64,000 bases of DNA, taken from Branchiostoma floridae. Its lineage: Eukaryota > Chordata > Leptocardii > Amphioxiformes > Branchiostomatidae. The translations under genes and the position numbers were made by a program. Under the pieces are notes generated by a model. It had not been told where the DNA came from, did not search any database, and was given only the letters and a program-made list of their open reading frames with translations. The stretch lies in NCBI RefSeq assembly GCF_000003815.2, contig NC_049987.1, forward strand, positions 14,906,407 through 14,970,406, read 5' to 3'. Positions 31,831-42,700 of this stretch are shown here, piece by piece. Positions within the stretch are counted from its first letter, which is position 1. Each line of letters opens with the position of its first letter.

Positions 31831-34800
31831 CGGTAGTAGAGATGTATGGTGTGTTACGACGCATGAAAGCTGAGGGTCCCGGATATCCAGGTGATAAGAT
31901 GTAGTATCAGGTTAGTTAATAAGCTACTGAATATATTTTGGAAACTGTCTGACTTTTTTCGGTCACTGATGGAAAATAATGGATGCTTTGATGAAGGCTA
32001 GACATCCAGCTGATAATCCAGAATACGCCAAATAGCAGTTACTCAAGCAATTGTATATAATTGTGGAAACCGTCAGACGTTTCAGATAGTATCCATTAGC
32101 TTTCGTCAGTGACACTGAAGAGGTCTTGTTATATTTTAATCTATACATGGATTGAAATATATTGTTTTTATTCTTGACCTGATGTTTGTCATGGAGCTAG
32201 AGATAGCAAATACCCTTAGACAAATTAATAACATTATATATATTGTATAATGAACATTTCTTTAATCTTCTTGCCCACGTATATTTCACAATGAAGGCAG
32301 CTATTCATTTTTGTCCAAACTTTTTTTGCACGCTCGAAACAGTTTTGTGGTTTCTAAGGGACGTCATCCATATATATAAACAAATCAACTTGGCCTCACC
32401 TTTCTGTTGGGTTCCTAAGTGTGAGGATGAACTTACTTTCTGTGGGGTTCCTAAGTGTGAGGATAAACTTTTATTTCTGTGGGGTTCCTTAGTGTAAGAC
32501 TGAACTTACCTTTCTGTGGGGTTCCTAAGTGTAAGACTGAACTTACCTTTCTGTGGGGTTCCTAAGTTTAAGATTGAACGTACCTTTCTGTGGGGTTCCT
32601 AAGTGTGAGAATGAACTTTTATTTCTGTGGGGTTCCTAAGTGTGAGGATGAACTCACCTTTCTGTGGGGTTCCTAAGTGTGAGGATGAACTTGGCGTTTG
32701 GCTGTACAGCCCGGATCAGATCCGCTATCAGGATTGGCGGCTCGTTGTTTGGAGTGTCCCAAAGTTCCTCTCTCCAGTTGTCGTTGTAAAATATTGTGGA
32801 GGTACTGGCTTCTCCTAATATAACGCAAATCGTAGAGGTATTCCCATAGCCTGGTGTTCCAAGGCTGTAGGCGGAGCCCCACCCTCTCATCCCACCACCT
32901 TTTACCTCCCCAACCGAAGTCAGGTACACAATTTTACCAGTCTGATTCAAGATGACTTCTACCAACAGAGAGATGAGGCAGAAGGTGGCACAAGATAGTT
33001 TCAAAGCTGGCCAAGGAGCGTCCATCAGCCATCAGTGATACTACCTTATATTATCTGATGGGCACTCCTACGAGTCCTAGGCCGGCTACGTACACTCCTT
33101 GACCAGGGGTGCCTAAGCCTTTGCACAAACCCTATGAAATTCGTATGGATATTATGTGATACGCACGAATCACTATGCGAAACGCAGGAATTTTATGTAT
33201 ACCGCAGGAACCATATGACATTTGCACGAACCTTGTGGAAAACGGCGGCCGGCCGCTACGTATGATTTTGAGCGTTCCTACCCGTGATATCTATATTGCA
33301 ATGCATGGAATGGACATGTGCCGTCACGAAGATGTATTCAATAGCCTGTGAGCTACTCTTTTTGCTTCATTTCGGCATGTTACATCGCATTTTTCCGTCG
33401 CCGAAGGTCGAAGCCGCTGAAGCCGCCATATTGAAAATCCCGCTCCGTCTGTCACGTGACCACAGCAGTGGTTGACGGATTCCCCATACGATTCCAGCAA
33501 ATCACATAAGGTTCGTGCGTGTCACATAATATTCGTACGAATTTCATAGGGTTCGTGTAAATGCTTAGGCACCCCTGTTGCCCAGCTTTGATACTATCTT
33601 ATACAACCGGAAAATCTACCTGGAGACTATTAATGTGTACCTGTAATGACGTCATGAGTGACTTTTTGTCCGGATGAAGTCAATTCTTTCTGGAACTGGA
33701 TGGTCCAGGCCGCTTCACCAAAATAATCCAGATATTCTCCTAGAAGAGAACCGTGATTATCCAACGGAGTAATGTTGAAGAATGAAAAACTATGATGAAT
33801 TAATTTGCAGTTTCAATGGGCTTCGAGAAAACACATGGTGGTGATTATGGCGGCGCCAATCTACGATACGAAGCCCTTGTGCCACCTGTCTTTGTGCACG
33901 TCACTACCGCAGACAGCAAGACCACTGTTAGTGATGTGTGTGTGTGCTTCACTTCCAAACACTTTCCCAAGCGCATCAGGTGGTGCATATGTATAGGGCG
34001 GTACCTATCTCCGTCATGGGCCACACACTATAACTGCACATAGTACAGGGGTTAGTCCACTGGTAGCGATGTGTGTTCACCTACCACATTTTTGTCTTTC
34101 CCCGAAAGTGCTAAGCAAAGAAATATGAAATTTTCAGCTTTTAGCTTTTAAAAGTCTTGGTATGCATATCAAGACTTTCAGATGCTAAAAATTGTATATT
34201 CTGCTTTTGGGTCATGACCCAACAGGGGATCGAATTCCACGACCTACCGAGTTAGACTACGGTAAATGCAAGGCGAACACTCTACTCGTAAGGACATCGC
34301 ACCAACATTGATATTGTTCCTTCATGCATATATAATAACATTGCAAGCCGTCGGTGAAGGTTAAATTATACATCAAAGTAATAAGATTCGCAAGGTTAGA
34401 GTTACTCCAGCAAATGGATAGATTTTGAAAATGGTCAGATGTTTCAGACATTGTTTCAGGCAGCATCCACTGACAAGTTGTCTTCTCCTCATTAACACAT
34501 CTTTTCATAGTTTTGGTTAAAAACTAGCCTGATTCAATCTCGCTTATAGCAGCCCTCCTACCCGGCCGGCCTCCTTGGGAGGGTCCAGTTACAGCCACAG
34601 ACAGCAGATTTTGTGTTACACAGACTACGTGGAGGGGCCAGTTACAGCACCAGACAGCGGAGTTTGTGTTACACAGACTATGTGGTGGGGCCAGTTACAG
34701 CCCCAGACAGCAGAGTTTTTTGTTTGTTTGTTCAGTCACTGATGAAAGACAGTGGATGCTACCTGGAACCCCTGACCATTTCCAAACATCACCAAATCGT

Positions 34801-36797
34801 ACCGAAATGTTGGTGGTGACCCTTAGTCCACCACTCGGGTTCCTTACGCCGGGCACGAACAACATCCGGGTGTTGGGTGATGCGATAGTAAAGATCCGAG
34901 GTTCCGCACTTCGGCATACCGATAATGTAAAAGTATGGTAAACATCTGCAGGGGAAGGGGTGATTGATTGATTAATTGATTAGTTGGTTGATTGATTAAT
35001 AGATCTATCGATTAATTGATTAGTTGGTTGGTTGCATGTTTGTGAGTATGTTTGTGTGTTGGGGGCGTGAGTGTGAGAGTGTGCGTCAGTATTTGTGTGT
35101 GTGTTTGTCAGTGTGTGTGAGTGAATGAGGGAGTGAGCGAGTGACTGAGTGAATGATTGACTTAGTGACTTAGAGAGACTGAGCGAATGAGTGCGTGAGC
35201 GAATGACTGAGTGAGTGAATGAGCGTGATTGAGTGTGTGCGTGAGCGCGTGGGTGCATGCGTGAGTTTGTGCGTGAATGAGTGAGTGAGTGAGTGAGTGA
35301 GTGAGTGAGTGAGTGCACGAATGAGTGAGTGCGTGAGTGAATGACTGAGTGAGTGAATGAGTGCGTGATTGAGTGTGTGCGTGAGCGCGTGCGTGCATGC
35401 GTGAGTTTGTGCGTGAATGAGTGAGTGAGTGAGTGAGTGAGTGCACGAATGAGTGAGTGCGTGAGTGAATGACTGAGTGAGTGAGTGAATGAGTGCGTGA
35501 TTGAGTGTGTGCGTGAGCGCGTGGGTGAATGCGTGAGTGAGTGAATGAGTGAGTGAGTGAGTGAGTGAGTGAATGAGTGAGTGAGTGAATGAGTGACTGA
35601 GTCCGATAACACGCTCACCTCAACGTTAACCGAAAATGCCCGGTCCCGTTGTCAGAGAGTCTCTCCCGCCACCGTGAACCCACGTCTGTTCCATGCACCT
35701 TCTCGAACCAACACGGGTTCTTGTTGTTGGAGAGAAACTCCTTCGGGAGAGCTGAAAAGATCTATAGTGAAAGAGATTGATTGATACGTTGTTAAACAAT
35801 TATTTTTGCCTGACTGTTGTCCATGAAGATGATCACACCAGAAATCTTTGCCACTGTAACTCTTCTCTGACCTCAATCCTGTATTTCCGTATTTGTATAT
35901 CTACGTATACTTTACTCTATTCACATATGTCTTGAGTGTGTTAGACAAGCACGTTGCTTATATAAAAACCTCTACCCAAATGATAAAACACTCATAATGA
36001 TATATCGATGGATTTTTGCGATGGATTTTTGTTGAAAGTTCTCAAATTCAGGCCAGAAATATGTTCTAACATTTAAAATTAAAAGGACATTGAAAACCCA
36101 TCTGATAAATTGTCCTAGCCCGCTGAATTATACTCATATATTCAGTTCTTATATATATTATCTTAATTCATTTTTTGGTTATCCTCATGTGCTATCACAT
36201 CCTACATATTTTATTTTATTTTATTGTTTATAACATATTTTGTGTAGTATGAGGGAGGGGGGCTTTTTATGCGCGTTTTCCTCCTCTTGCATCTACGATA
36301 CGTAATGCCTCTTATGTTACAAATATTACAATATTTCCTGTATTTTTTTGTGCAAGTAAATAAACGAACGAACGAACAAACAAACGAATCAAAGACCTAT
36401 AAAGAATAGTACTTACTCCTGGGTTCAGCCTCCTCAGTTCTCTCGTCATGTTAAATCCTACTGCTGGTGTCGTCTGTGTCTTCCCACCCGACCATGACGT
36501 ATCATGACGTACTTGTACAGTTTTGTCGTCCATTTTTTCTTTACGTGGTGAGGAAGTACCTGCCACAGCCCACCGTGACACGCCTTGGTCTTTCAGTGGG
36601 TTCCACCCCCCGTACCCGTACCCGTACCCGTACAGAAACAGCAGCATCAGGAGACAGGCGCAAAACAACAGAGCTGTACCCAAGAATTGGCGGGAGGTCG
36701 GCTGTTGGTTCAGCTTGATAAAAAAAAAGTAAGATATATTGGGATTTTTTGGGGAAATACCCTGATATACCCTCCAATGGCCTCCATGCCACATCAT
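29524..36797 (-). CDS. CHST15: CHST15-like carbohydrate (GalNAc-4-sulfate 6-O) sulfotransferase, 8 exons
   Basis: Exons from 5' to 3': 36417-36797, 35619-35761, 34793-34945, 33641-33789, 32658-32814, 31416-31587, 30735-30882, 29524-29726. All junctions agree in phase, giving about 501 residues. It is a type II Golgi protein: one hydrophobic segment (FLGTALLFCACLLMLLFLYG, about residues 38-58) and then the luminal enzyme. The 5'-phosphosulfate loop of PAPS is IIGMPKCGTSDLYY (about 182-195); the 3'-phosphate site is FILTLRNPTER (318-328). NPCWFEK, GEYLDYFGEAA, GEASTSTIFYNDNW and MLPETRRILNEFYRPYN are family blocks. It would transfer sulfate from PAPS to chondroitin/dermatan sulfate. The start ATG is uncertain: a TTTTTTTTTATC...CAACAG acceptor lies just before QPTSRQ, so a separate first exon may exist. 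Three of its splice borders lie in or beside tandem repeats. Confidence 0.9.
29808..30297. mobile_element. Inverted-repeat element in CHST15-like intron 7
   Basis: GGCGGCCATGATAGATGG and AACGAGGTTAATGGGGCAAAC on the left are mirrored on the right (TTTGCCTCATTGACCTCGTT, ATCTATCATGGCCGCC); outer GGATCCAAACC matches GGTTTGGATC. Arms of about 80-100 bp around a 250 bp core. Confidence 0.65.
30335..30450 (+). repeat. Short LINE-like fragment
   Basis: CATCTAAAGCAGTGGGAGAC followed by a diverged run matches the LINE remnant at 60950-61430 (same order of TTTCCAAATG-like and AAAAAGAAGTCAAACCC-like pieces). A short, dead copy. Confidence 0.4.
30735..30882 (-). CDS. CHST15: CHST15-like exon 7
   Basis: Encodes VRLRRGLYEVFLRDWLSIF, RDQILVQRLED and TRVLNFLDLG, all conserved in the family. 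Acceptor CTTGTCCCCAG; donor TTG|GTCAGT. Confidence 0.9.
30881..30990 (-). repeat. 30 bp minisatellite over the exon 7 acceptor (x4)
   Basis: Four units, ACCTGGGGACAAGATTAAAC plus ACGTGATCTA on the plus strand. Read with the gene, each unit ends TTTAATCTTGTCCCCAG|GT, so the polypyrimidine tract and acceptor are present four times. Using an upstream one would add an in-frame TAA. Confidence 0.95.
31158..31346. mobile_element. MITE family B, copy 2 (CHST15-like intron 6)
   Basis: GTCACATTTCC at the left and GGAAATGTGAC at the right, with internal CTGTTTGTGGAAACGAAAAA shared, inverted, with 4700-4899. About 190 bp. Confidence 0.75.
31416..31587 (-). CDS. CHST15: CHST15-like exon 6
   Basis: Encodes LYSDYLFWKFL, SNEDFHARVILSLRIFRQC and CAYGVSETEDPTAGT. 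It directly continues the PAPS-binding RNPTER of exon 5 (R|LYSDY). Acceptor CTCTCTTCAG|G, donor ACA|GTAAGC. Confidence 0.9.
31670..31837. repeat. (TAG)n trinucleotide microsatellite
   Basis: More than 50 near-perfect TAG/GTA units with few interruptions, in CHST15-like intron 5. Confidence 0.98.
31880..32150. repeat. Dispersed repeat (GACATCCAG / TTTCGTCAGTGACACTGAA)
   Basis: Shares TAGACATCCAG, ATTACTCAAGCAA-like and CTTTCGTCAGTGACACTGAA in the same order with 55720-55860, and less clearly with 61960-62170. Non-coding element family in introns. Confidence 0.5.
32397..32692 (-). repeat. 37 bp minisatellite over the exon 5 donor (x8)
   Basis: Eight units of about 37 bp. In gene orientation each reads TTCATCCTCACACTTAGGAA then CCCCACAGAAAG and a donor-like GT. 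The first unit is the real end of exon 5 (encoding FILTLRNPTER) with GTGAGT. Six of the eight units keep a GT donor (GTGAGT, GTACGT, GTAAGT x3, GTGAGG); two read AAATAA instead. Confidence 0.95.
32658..32814 (-). CDS. CHST15: CHST15-like exon 5 (3'-PAPS-binding)
   Basis: Encodes GEASTSTIFYNDNW, ELWDTPNNEPPILIADLIR and AVQPNAKFILTLRNPTER. Acceptor TTATATTAG|GA. The donor chosen is the first GTGAGT, because read-through meets TGA at once. Confidence 0.9.
33105..33576. mobile_element. TIR element in CHST15-like intron 4
   Basis: AGGGGTGCCTAAGCCTTTGC at the left mirrors AATGCTTAGGCACCCCT at the right, continuing through AACCCTATGAAATTCGTA. Arms contain diverged copies of CGCACGAACC. About 470 bp, no coding sequence. 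Confidence 0.8.
33641..33789 (-). CDS. CHST15: CHST15-like exon 4
   Basis: Encodes NITPLDNHGSLLGEYLDYFG, EAAWTIQFQKELTSSG and THDVITG, continuing into GEAS of exon 5. Acceptor CATCATAG|T, donor ACAG|GTACAC; phases fit. Confidence 0.85.
34060..34315 (-). repeat. tRNA-derived SINE-like sequence
   Basis: On the minus strand a tRNA-like head with an A-box-like TAGAGTGTTCGCC and a B-box-like GAATTCGATCCCC is followed by a tail shared loosely with 51600-51900. The cloverleaf is imperfect, so this is not a functional tRNA gene. Confidence 0.4.
34423..34786. mobile_element. Inverted-repeat element ending at the exon 3 donor
   Basis: TGGTCAGATGTTTCAGAC and CAGGCAGCATCCACTGAC on the left are mirrored, diverged, at 34,727-34,785 (CAGTGGATGCTACCTGGAAC, CTGACCATTTCC). 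It also holds a tandem triplication of about 53 bp (GGGGCCAGTTACAGC plus CCAGACAGCAGAGTTT) at 34,575-34,715. Confidence 0.6.
34793..34945 (-). CDS. CHST15: CHST15-like exon 3 (5'-PAPS-binding)
   Basis: Encodes CLPYFYIIGMPKCGTSDLYY, QHPDVVRARRKEPEWWTKG. PKCGTSD is the 5'-phosphosulfate-binding loop. Acceptor CCCCTGCAG|A; donor TTTG|GTGATG. Confidence 0.93.
35080..35605. repeat. (GTGA)n minisatellite with ~128 bp higher-order unit
   Basis: Over 500 bp of TGAG/TGAA/TGCG units. A longer pattern (GCACGAATGAGTGAGTGCG to the next) recurs at 35,315 and 35,443, so units of about 128 bp were duplicated again. It begins 14 bases inside the intron from the exon 2 donor. The antisense frame (THSLTHS...) is not a gene. 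Confidence 0.95.
35619..35761 (-). CDS. CHST15: CHST15-like exon 2
   Basis: Encodes IFSALPKEFLSNNKNPCWFE then HGTDVGSRWRERLSDNG and FRLTL. Acceptor CACTATAG|ATC, chosen because it keeps phase 0 with exon 1 and opens the NPCWFE family block; CTTTTCAG 10 bases later would break frame. Donor TTGAG|GTGAGC. Confidence 0.8.
36417..36797 (-). CDS. CHST15: CHST15-like exon 1 (membrane anchor)
   Basis: Up to 127 codons: short cytosolic tail, a 20-residue hydrophobic helix, a YGYGYGYGG run from a (TACGGG)n microsatellite and a Ser/Lys-rich stem. Donor CCAGGA|GTAAGT. Whether translation starts at 36797 or in an upstream exon is unresolved. Confidence 0.65.
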
Positions 36798-37164
36798 GCT
36801 AACACCCTACCATTACGCTATCACATTATATTGACTAGTAAGCTAGCAAAATAATTTTTGTCTAAATCATCATCATCCGGGCGTGCTAGTTGCACGGATG
36901 GCCATGACTCTTTCATGCTTTGTCTGAATATGCTGGTAAAATAAAGTGATATTATTGTGACAACCAATATAACGTGTAAAAGTAGTTAACACGGTTTTCG
37001 ACTGAAAAACTTCTATTGAACTAAAATAATGTGATGAATAGACAGTATGAGGGTATGCAGGAATACATGGTCATGGGCCAAAATATGCGAACGAAGTGAT
37101 CTCTTTTCAATGTCAGTTAAAGCCTGCAGACCATAGTGTCCCACACAGTAACATGACAAAGAAA

Positions 37165-37374
37165 TACTGTAAATGCAAAAAGTTCGCGGGGATTTAATTT
37201 CGCGGTAGCGGGAAAAGGACTTTTCGTGGTGGTTTTATTTTCGCGGTAACACCATAGACTACAGTCTAATACCATATTAGAAAAATGTTCGCGGTGGTTT
37301 TAAGTTCGCGGTGAAGTAGTCATCGCGAAAACTGCGAACATTAATCTACCGCGAACATTTCTGCATTTACAGTA
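37165..37374. mobile_element. MITE family A, copy 3
   Basis: TACTGTAAATGC and CTGCATTTACAGTA ends with TTCGCGG blocks; about 210 bp. It lies in the divergent intergenic region between the sulfotransferase and carboxypeptidase genes (36.8-39.6 kb), which otherwise shows only short simple repeats, including a C/CT tract at 38,925-38,975. Confidence 0.9.
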
Positions 37375-39601
37375 GAATTATAGTACTTTGGTTTTGACGG
37401 AAGGCTGAAGAACGCCACGATCAATAGCCAATAAAACTTGAATGATTCAAATCAAATTGTACAGAATCAACAGGTATGTGTACTCACTATGGACATGTTG
37501 ATGATCTCCGTACCTCTTCCCTTCTGGTGTATGACATGTATTTCGTCTGGTAAATGTGATACTGCGTGGAAGCGCCGCAGAAGGAAGAATCGCTCTGGCT
37601 CGGCCCAGCGTTCTCTTGCGACCGGGTGGCTTATACAGGCTTTTCATTGACGTCATAATGATGATAATTTGAATCCCTCAGCGACCACGTTGACGGGTAA
37701 TTGTCTCAAGCAATAGCATCTTCGTGTGCTTTACAGAGGCACGCTGTAATCCAAGATGAAAAGCCTGTTTAGCCACTAACGTTCAAGTGGCCACGTGGAC
37801 CAAACCTCAGCTGACCTTCCTTTCGCGAAGCCCAGCCGAGAGAATTTGTGGATTAAGATAGGATTGTTAATGGGTGTGTTACGTTGGATAGTACACATTA
37901 GCATTTAGTTTACGTTCTTGGAGACACGTCGACAACATCCAACCGAACGTTGGCACCTAACGATAGCACTTCTTGATGTTTGTGGTGTAGATTAGAAAGT
38001 CTCGTAACTGGATAAGCAAGTGTAACAATTGTTTTGTCAGTTAGCAGACCAGGTTCTATTCTCGGCCAATTCATGGTGAGTGTTTTTCTTGTGTTAGAAC
38101 AGAGCACATTCAACTATGGATTATACCATCACAGATGAAAATCATTCGAATATTGAATTTCACCTTATTGGTGAATATCATATCCCACGGCCAGGTCTCG
38201 CTGCCAGAACACATGTAAATGTGACATGGCCATAGCTCGGCCTGTCCAACAACACAACCCATAAGTAACTGAGAAGAAAACAACCATAATCACATTTACT
38301 AACCAAGCAGACGTTGGGGGACGTTGGTTGCCACCACCAAACTACCCCTGCAGTTCCAGTGCATGGTTCTACCCAAGCTTCCACCACTTCCACAATACCT
38401 TAAAATCTATGCATCACCAAACAAAGCATAGTCAAAACAGGAAGCTCACATGCAGTACCAAGGTTTAACACCAGGACGCCCAAAATTAAACCTCACCGTC
38501 AAGTCAACAACACAAACACATGTACCAAATTTCATCGCAATCGCACGTAATTTCATGGAGGTGGTAATAATGTGTCCATAGGTTACATGCTTATTTTCAT
38601 CTCTGAACTCCTAACACGTTAGCTTTTAGATATACTACGGTAGAGTGAGGTGTATTGTTTGTTTCTTGGTGTAACATTAGAGACACTGGACTTCATAGTC
38701 AAATAAGTGATACAGTTTTCTATGAATTCTTAAGTTTAGTTACAGAAACGTTTAATCATCACAACGCACATTCAGGACCTTGACGAGCGTTTGTTTGTTT
38801 GTAAGTCGTATGTCACTTCAGTAACGAAAAGTAAACATTTATTGGATTTCAGAGGTCATGAAAATAAGCATCTTTGACCTCGGTAGGATTTATCAATATA
38901 GAATTTATCTACTTATCTACTTATCTCTCTCCCCCCCCCCCCTCTCTCTCTCTCCCCTCTCTGTCTCTGTCTCTCTATATATATACACATTGTATACGTA
39001 TATTATTGTCTAGTAGACACTACTGATGGACACGTGTTTAAGTGCGTAACAGCGGACAACGTGGGTTTACGAAAGATCAAAGTAGTAAAAACAGTGTACA
39101 GACGTCGAACAGAATGTGATTACAAAGAAAAGTCCCTTTGATATGGTAGAATCTACTTCTGTTTATGTGTCATTTTTCATATTGCCCAACCAAACGGAAG
39201 ATTTGGGAGGAATTTAGGATAAAATAATTGAGGTGATATCATCGTAACTTGAAGATGTCAGGATTTACCGAGAATGTACCCCCAGCTTACAAATCAGTAA
39301 GTTAAGAGTTCCATGACAAGAGGGTGCACCTGTTTTTGCTTTAGAAGTATTACCTTTGTTCCACTATTCGGTGATCAAAGGTTCTACCGGAAAGAATACC
39401 CTGTTGTGTGTAAGTGCAAGATGTCATTTTGTACAGAACGGATTATACTAGTTGGACTTTTCCCATGTCATTCGGGCGTACAATCATTTCCGAAGCATTT
39501 TGCTGTTCATTTGTCCACAGACACTCACTGACCATTACGTACATTCAACCGGTCACCTCTGGAACATTAACAGTGCTGCCATTCATGTACTAAGTAGTAC
39601 C

Positions 39602-39711
39602 ATGGCTCCTTTGAACGTTTTGCTTTGTTTGTCCGTTTTCGTTTCTGGTTGCCTTACGTTTTCTTGCGGCCAGAGAGTGTTGGACGAAGATCTTGACAGT
39701 GCGTATCGCGG
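39602..39711 (+). CDS. Carboxypeptidase exon 1 (signal peptide)
   Basis: ATG in context ACCATGG, a hydrophobic leader and [12 protein letters not shown]; donor CGCGG|GTAAGT, phase 2. Confidence 0.85.
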
Positions 39712-42700
39712 GTAAGTTTTACTCTTGTTCTTTTATTTCAGCTACATGCCTAGTGATTTTAAATCTTTGATTTGTTTAGCCCCATTTGCAGACTTCTAGC
39801 AGCGGCGGCTTTTATTATTTTGTGGGTGCGCTGCTGATTCATGATTTTCCATACGGGCCAAGGTTCTTTACTGTCAAGAGAGGGGGTTCCGTGCTCGGGT
39901 GCTGTAAAACCCACTTTTCCGGCATGTAAAACCTTAGTACAAGTTGAAAATATCGAAGCAGCGCTCCCCCAAAAGTCTGTGAAGGAGGCTAGATTAGTTT
40001 TGGTGTGTGCTTGAACAGTTCTTATACATGTTCACGTCGATTGTTTTATCTTCAGAATTCTGAAGATACGAACGCAGCTTGGAAACACCACTCTCGCAGC
40101 TTTGGCGCAGTTTATTCTACCGAAAATATCGGACCCCACACAGGTGACAACGTTCTTTATTATGAAGTTTTAATATTTTGGACTTCCAATAGCTAGGTAA
40201 CCGCAATGTATTCTTTGCACTGTAATGCATTCGCAATATGTATTACAGTAACTATGGATACAATATGGATGTTGCTGTCTTATATCTATGAGTATGCACT
40301 TATCTGTGTGGCAAAATGCTCAACAGTTGCATGCATGTGTTTCTCCGAATATTGCTTGCGATACACAGTCCATAATTACGAAAGATATATAGAAAGTTAT
40401 CACACGGTCTGGAACACCTGTTTCGAAAGTTTTCGCGGTCCAGGTATGCCATAATCTGTTTTAGGACATATTATTCTAATGACATATCCATTCGTGCACA
40501 GATTTTAGAAGTGGTCACCATTGTCAACAAATACAGTTCTCTTTACAAATGATATTTTGCATGACATATGATTGTAAAAACATATCCATTCGTGCACAGA
40601 TTTTAGAAGTGGTCGCCATTATCAACAAATACAACTTACTTTACAAATGATTTTATATGTTTCACGGCATACGATGATAATAACGTATCCATTCGTGCGC
40701 AGATTTTAGAAGCGGACACCATTTTTAACAAAAACAATTTTCTTTACAAATGATTTTATATATTTAACGACATATGATTTAACAACATATCCATTCGTAC
40801 ACAGATTTTAGAAGCCGTCGCCATTTCCGGTACCAAAGACGCCCTGGCGACGATCAAACCTTCGATTGAGGACGAATTCAAGGCCCTGTTACGTGAGTAC
40901 GGTGTGTCTTACGAGGTTTACACGGACGACTATCGTGAGATGATCGAGAAACACCTGCGCGAGAATTTACGATTGGTGGAGGACGACAAAGTCGGCGAGT
41001 TCAACTTTGCCAGATATCACCCTTATGATGAGGTCAGTTCTTTATTTTTATCCAAATACCACAGTACATTTGTTATCAACATCGGCACTTACGGTTAGAA
41101 TGTTTGGTCGGATGTTTTGTGTAAAACATTGCCGACTAGCTCTTTCAGGGGCTTGGGGCTGTTTCGGGCCACAGATCCGTACGTAAAGTTCTTATGTCAC
41201 ATTTCCAAGACGGGGCCCAATCGGGCAACTTTCGGGAACAACAAAATTTGATACAGAAAGGCTACACTTGCTGGCGATTTTGTGCTGTCTTACACAAAAC
41301 AGCCGCCAAATATTTGCATTGTTGTGTGTTTTATCGTCACTAACGAATTGTTTGGTTTTGCTTTGTTGACAAAAGAGTTATGAGTGCATTTTGTGATTTC
41401 TGCTAAGTCGGTAGGCTGGTATGGCCTCTGTTGTTGCTTTTGTTATGTTTACGTACACACGTCTTCAGACAAACATGATGTTACATTTGTTAAGGCATTT
41501 ATTTCTATTGACTAAGGTTTTGGTATGAAGCCCAACGAAGTGAAAAACATTCATTTAAAAGCTATGGACACACAATACTTGGTACAGGGAAGACTGGAGG
41601 ATAACGTATTCGATTTGCATTGTTGAGCGTGAAACATTTTCTAATACATTTTCTTTAGAAAAGCTAGTGTTCTGCTTAGCAAGATAAATGAATCATGCAT
41701 TGTTGGAATATTCATATAATTTTCATATAATGTAATCAACCTCTAAGTGAGATAACCCTGCTTTTCCATAGGCTGGACTGACCATTAGGCAGGAACTACT
41801 AATGCCATTTAAATATCTTGGCTATAGCTGTTCAAAATGCCAAAGTTGAACTCCCAATCTGTGTACTAAAACCTGACAAATACCTGATAAATCTTTGCAA
41901 TGGGGGGAAAGATTTGAGGTTGAAGTATAGGTAAATGTGATTCGAAGCGATTTGTTTTTCATACATTCGTCATGTGTTCCAGTTTGTAGTCCATTCACTT
42001 ACCGGTCCCTCCCCAAGACTCTACATGTTACGTTAGGCCATACGCATACTGACTCAATCTTTTGGATGACATCCGCGCTCTTATTAGCCTGGTATCCAGC
42101 CGTATTATAGCTCCCAAGTCTCTTCTGTCCTCTCCCCAAACTATGAGAGGACAAAAGAGACTCGGCAGCTGTAATACGGCTGGATACCAGGCTACGTGCG
42201 CATTGCAATATTGTTTTTTTGCCTGTTCTCCAAAAAACTTGTGACCCAATAGCATCCCTGGTCAATCAGAAGTTTATGCTTGCCAGAGAATCTGCTCTCC
42301 AGGGTAACGGAGCACATGATCTGGGCATGGGGCCCACAGCGCCCTTGTTCTTCTGTTTGAATAAGGATAGAATGGATGTGGTTTAGCAGCATTTTTAGCT
42401 AGATTTTTCTTTTTATTCGCCTTCGCGCATTAGTTTTGGGGTCACCAGAGGATGCCATCCGTAAGATTACCTATTTATGCCCTTAGATACTTCAATACCT
42501 GAAAGACACGGCGGAAAAGTACCCTAACCTCGCAACTGTGGTTAACGTAGCGCACACATTTGAGGGAAGACGTATCGTGGCGATGAAGGTTTGCTGGCTT
42601 CTTTTTCATGTTGTAGCGGTACAGTAACGACGAGGGGTCAAAGATCTCTGTTGAATATGTAGAATTTCTCGTATGTCTTTTTTAACTATAAGTCATTGAT

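Noticed and set aside
31622-31904. Poly-Thr and poly-Val frames
   Set aside because: Translations of the (TAG)n microsatellite in both directions.
32654-33025. Coding frame extending upstream of 32814 on the minus strand
   Set aside because: The family homology starts exactly at the TTATATTAG acceptor; the part before it is intron.
34060-34315. A tRNA gene
   Set aside because: A and B boxes are recognisable but stems do not pair cleanly and a SINE-like tail follows.
34980-35618. A 212-codon antisense frame of THSLTHS-type repeats
   Set aside because: It is the translation of the GTGA minisatellite; it has no start context, introns or homology, and lies within a sulfotransferase intron.
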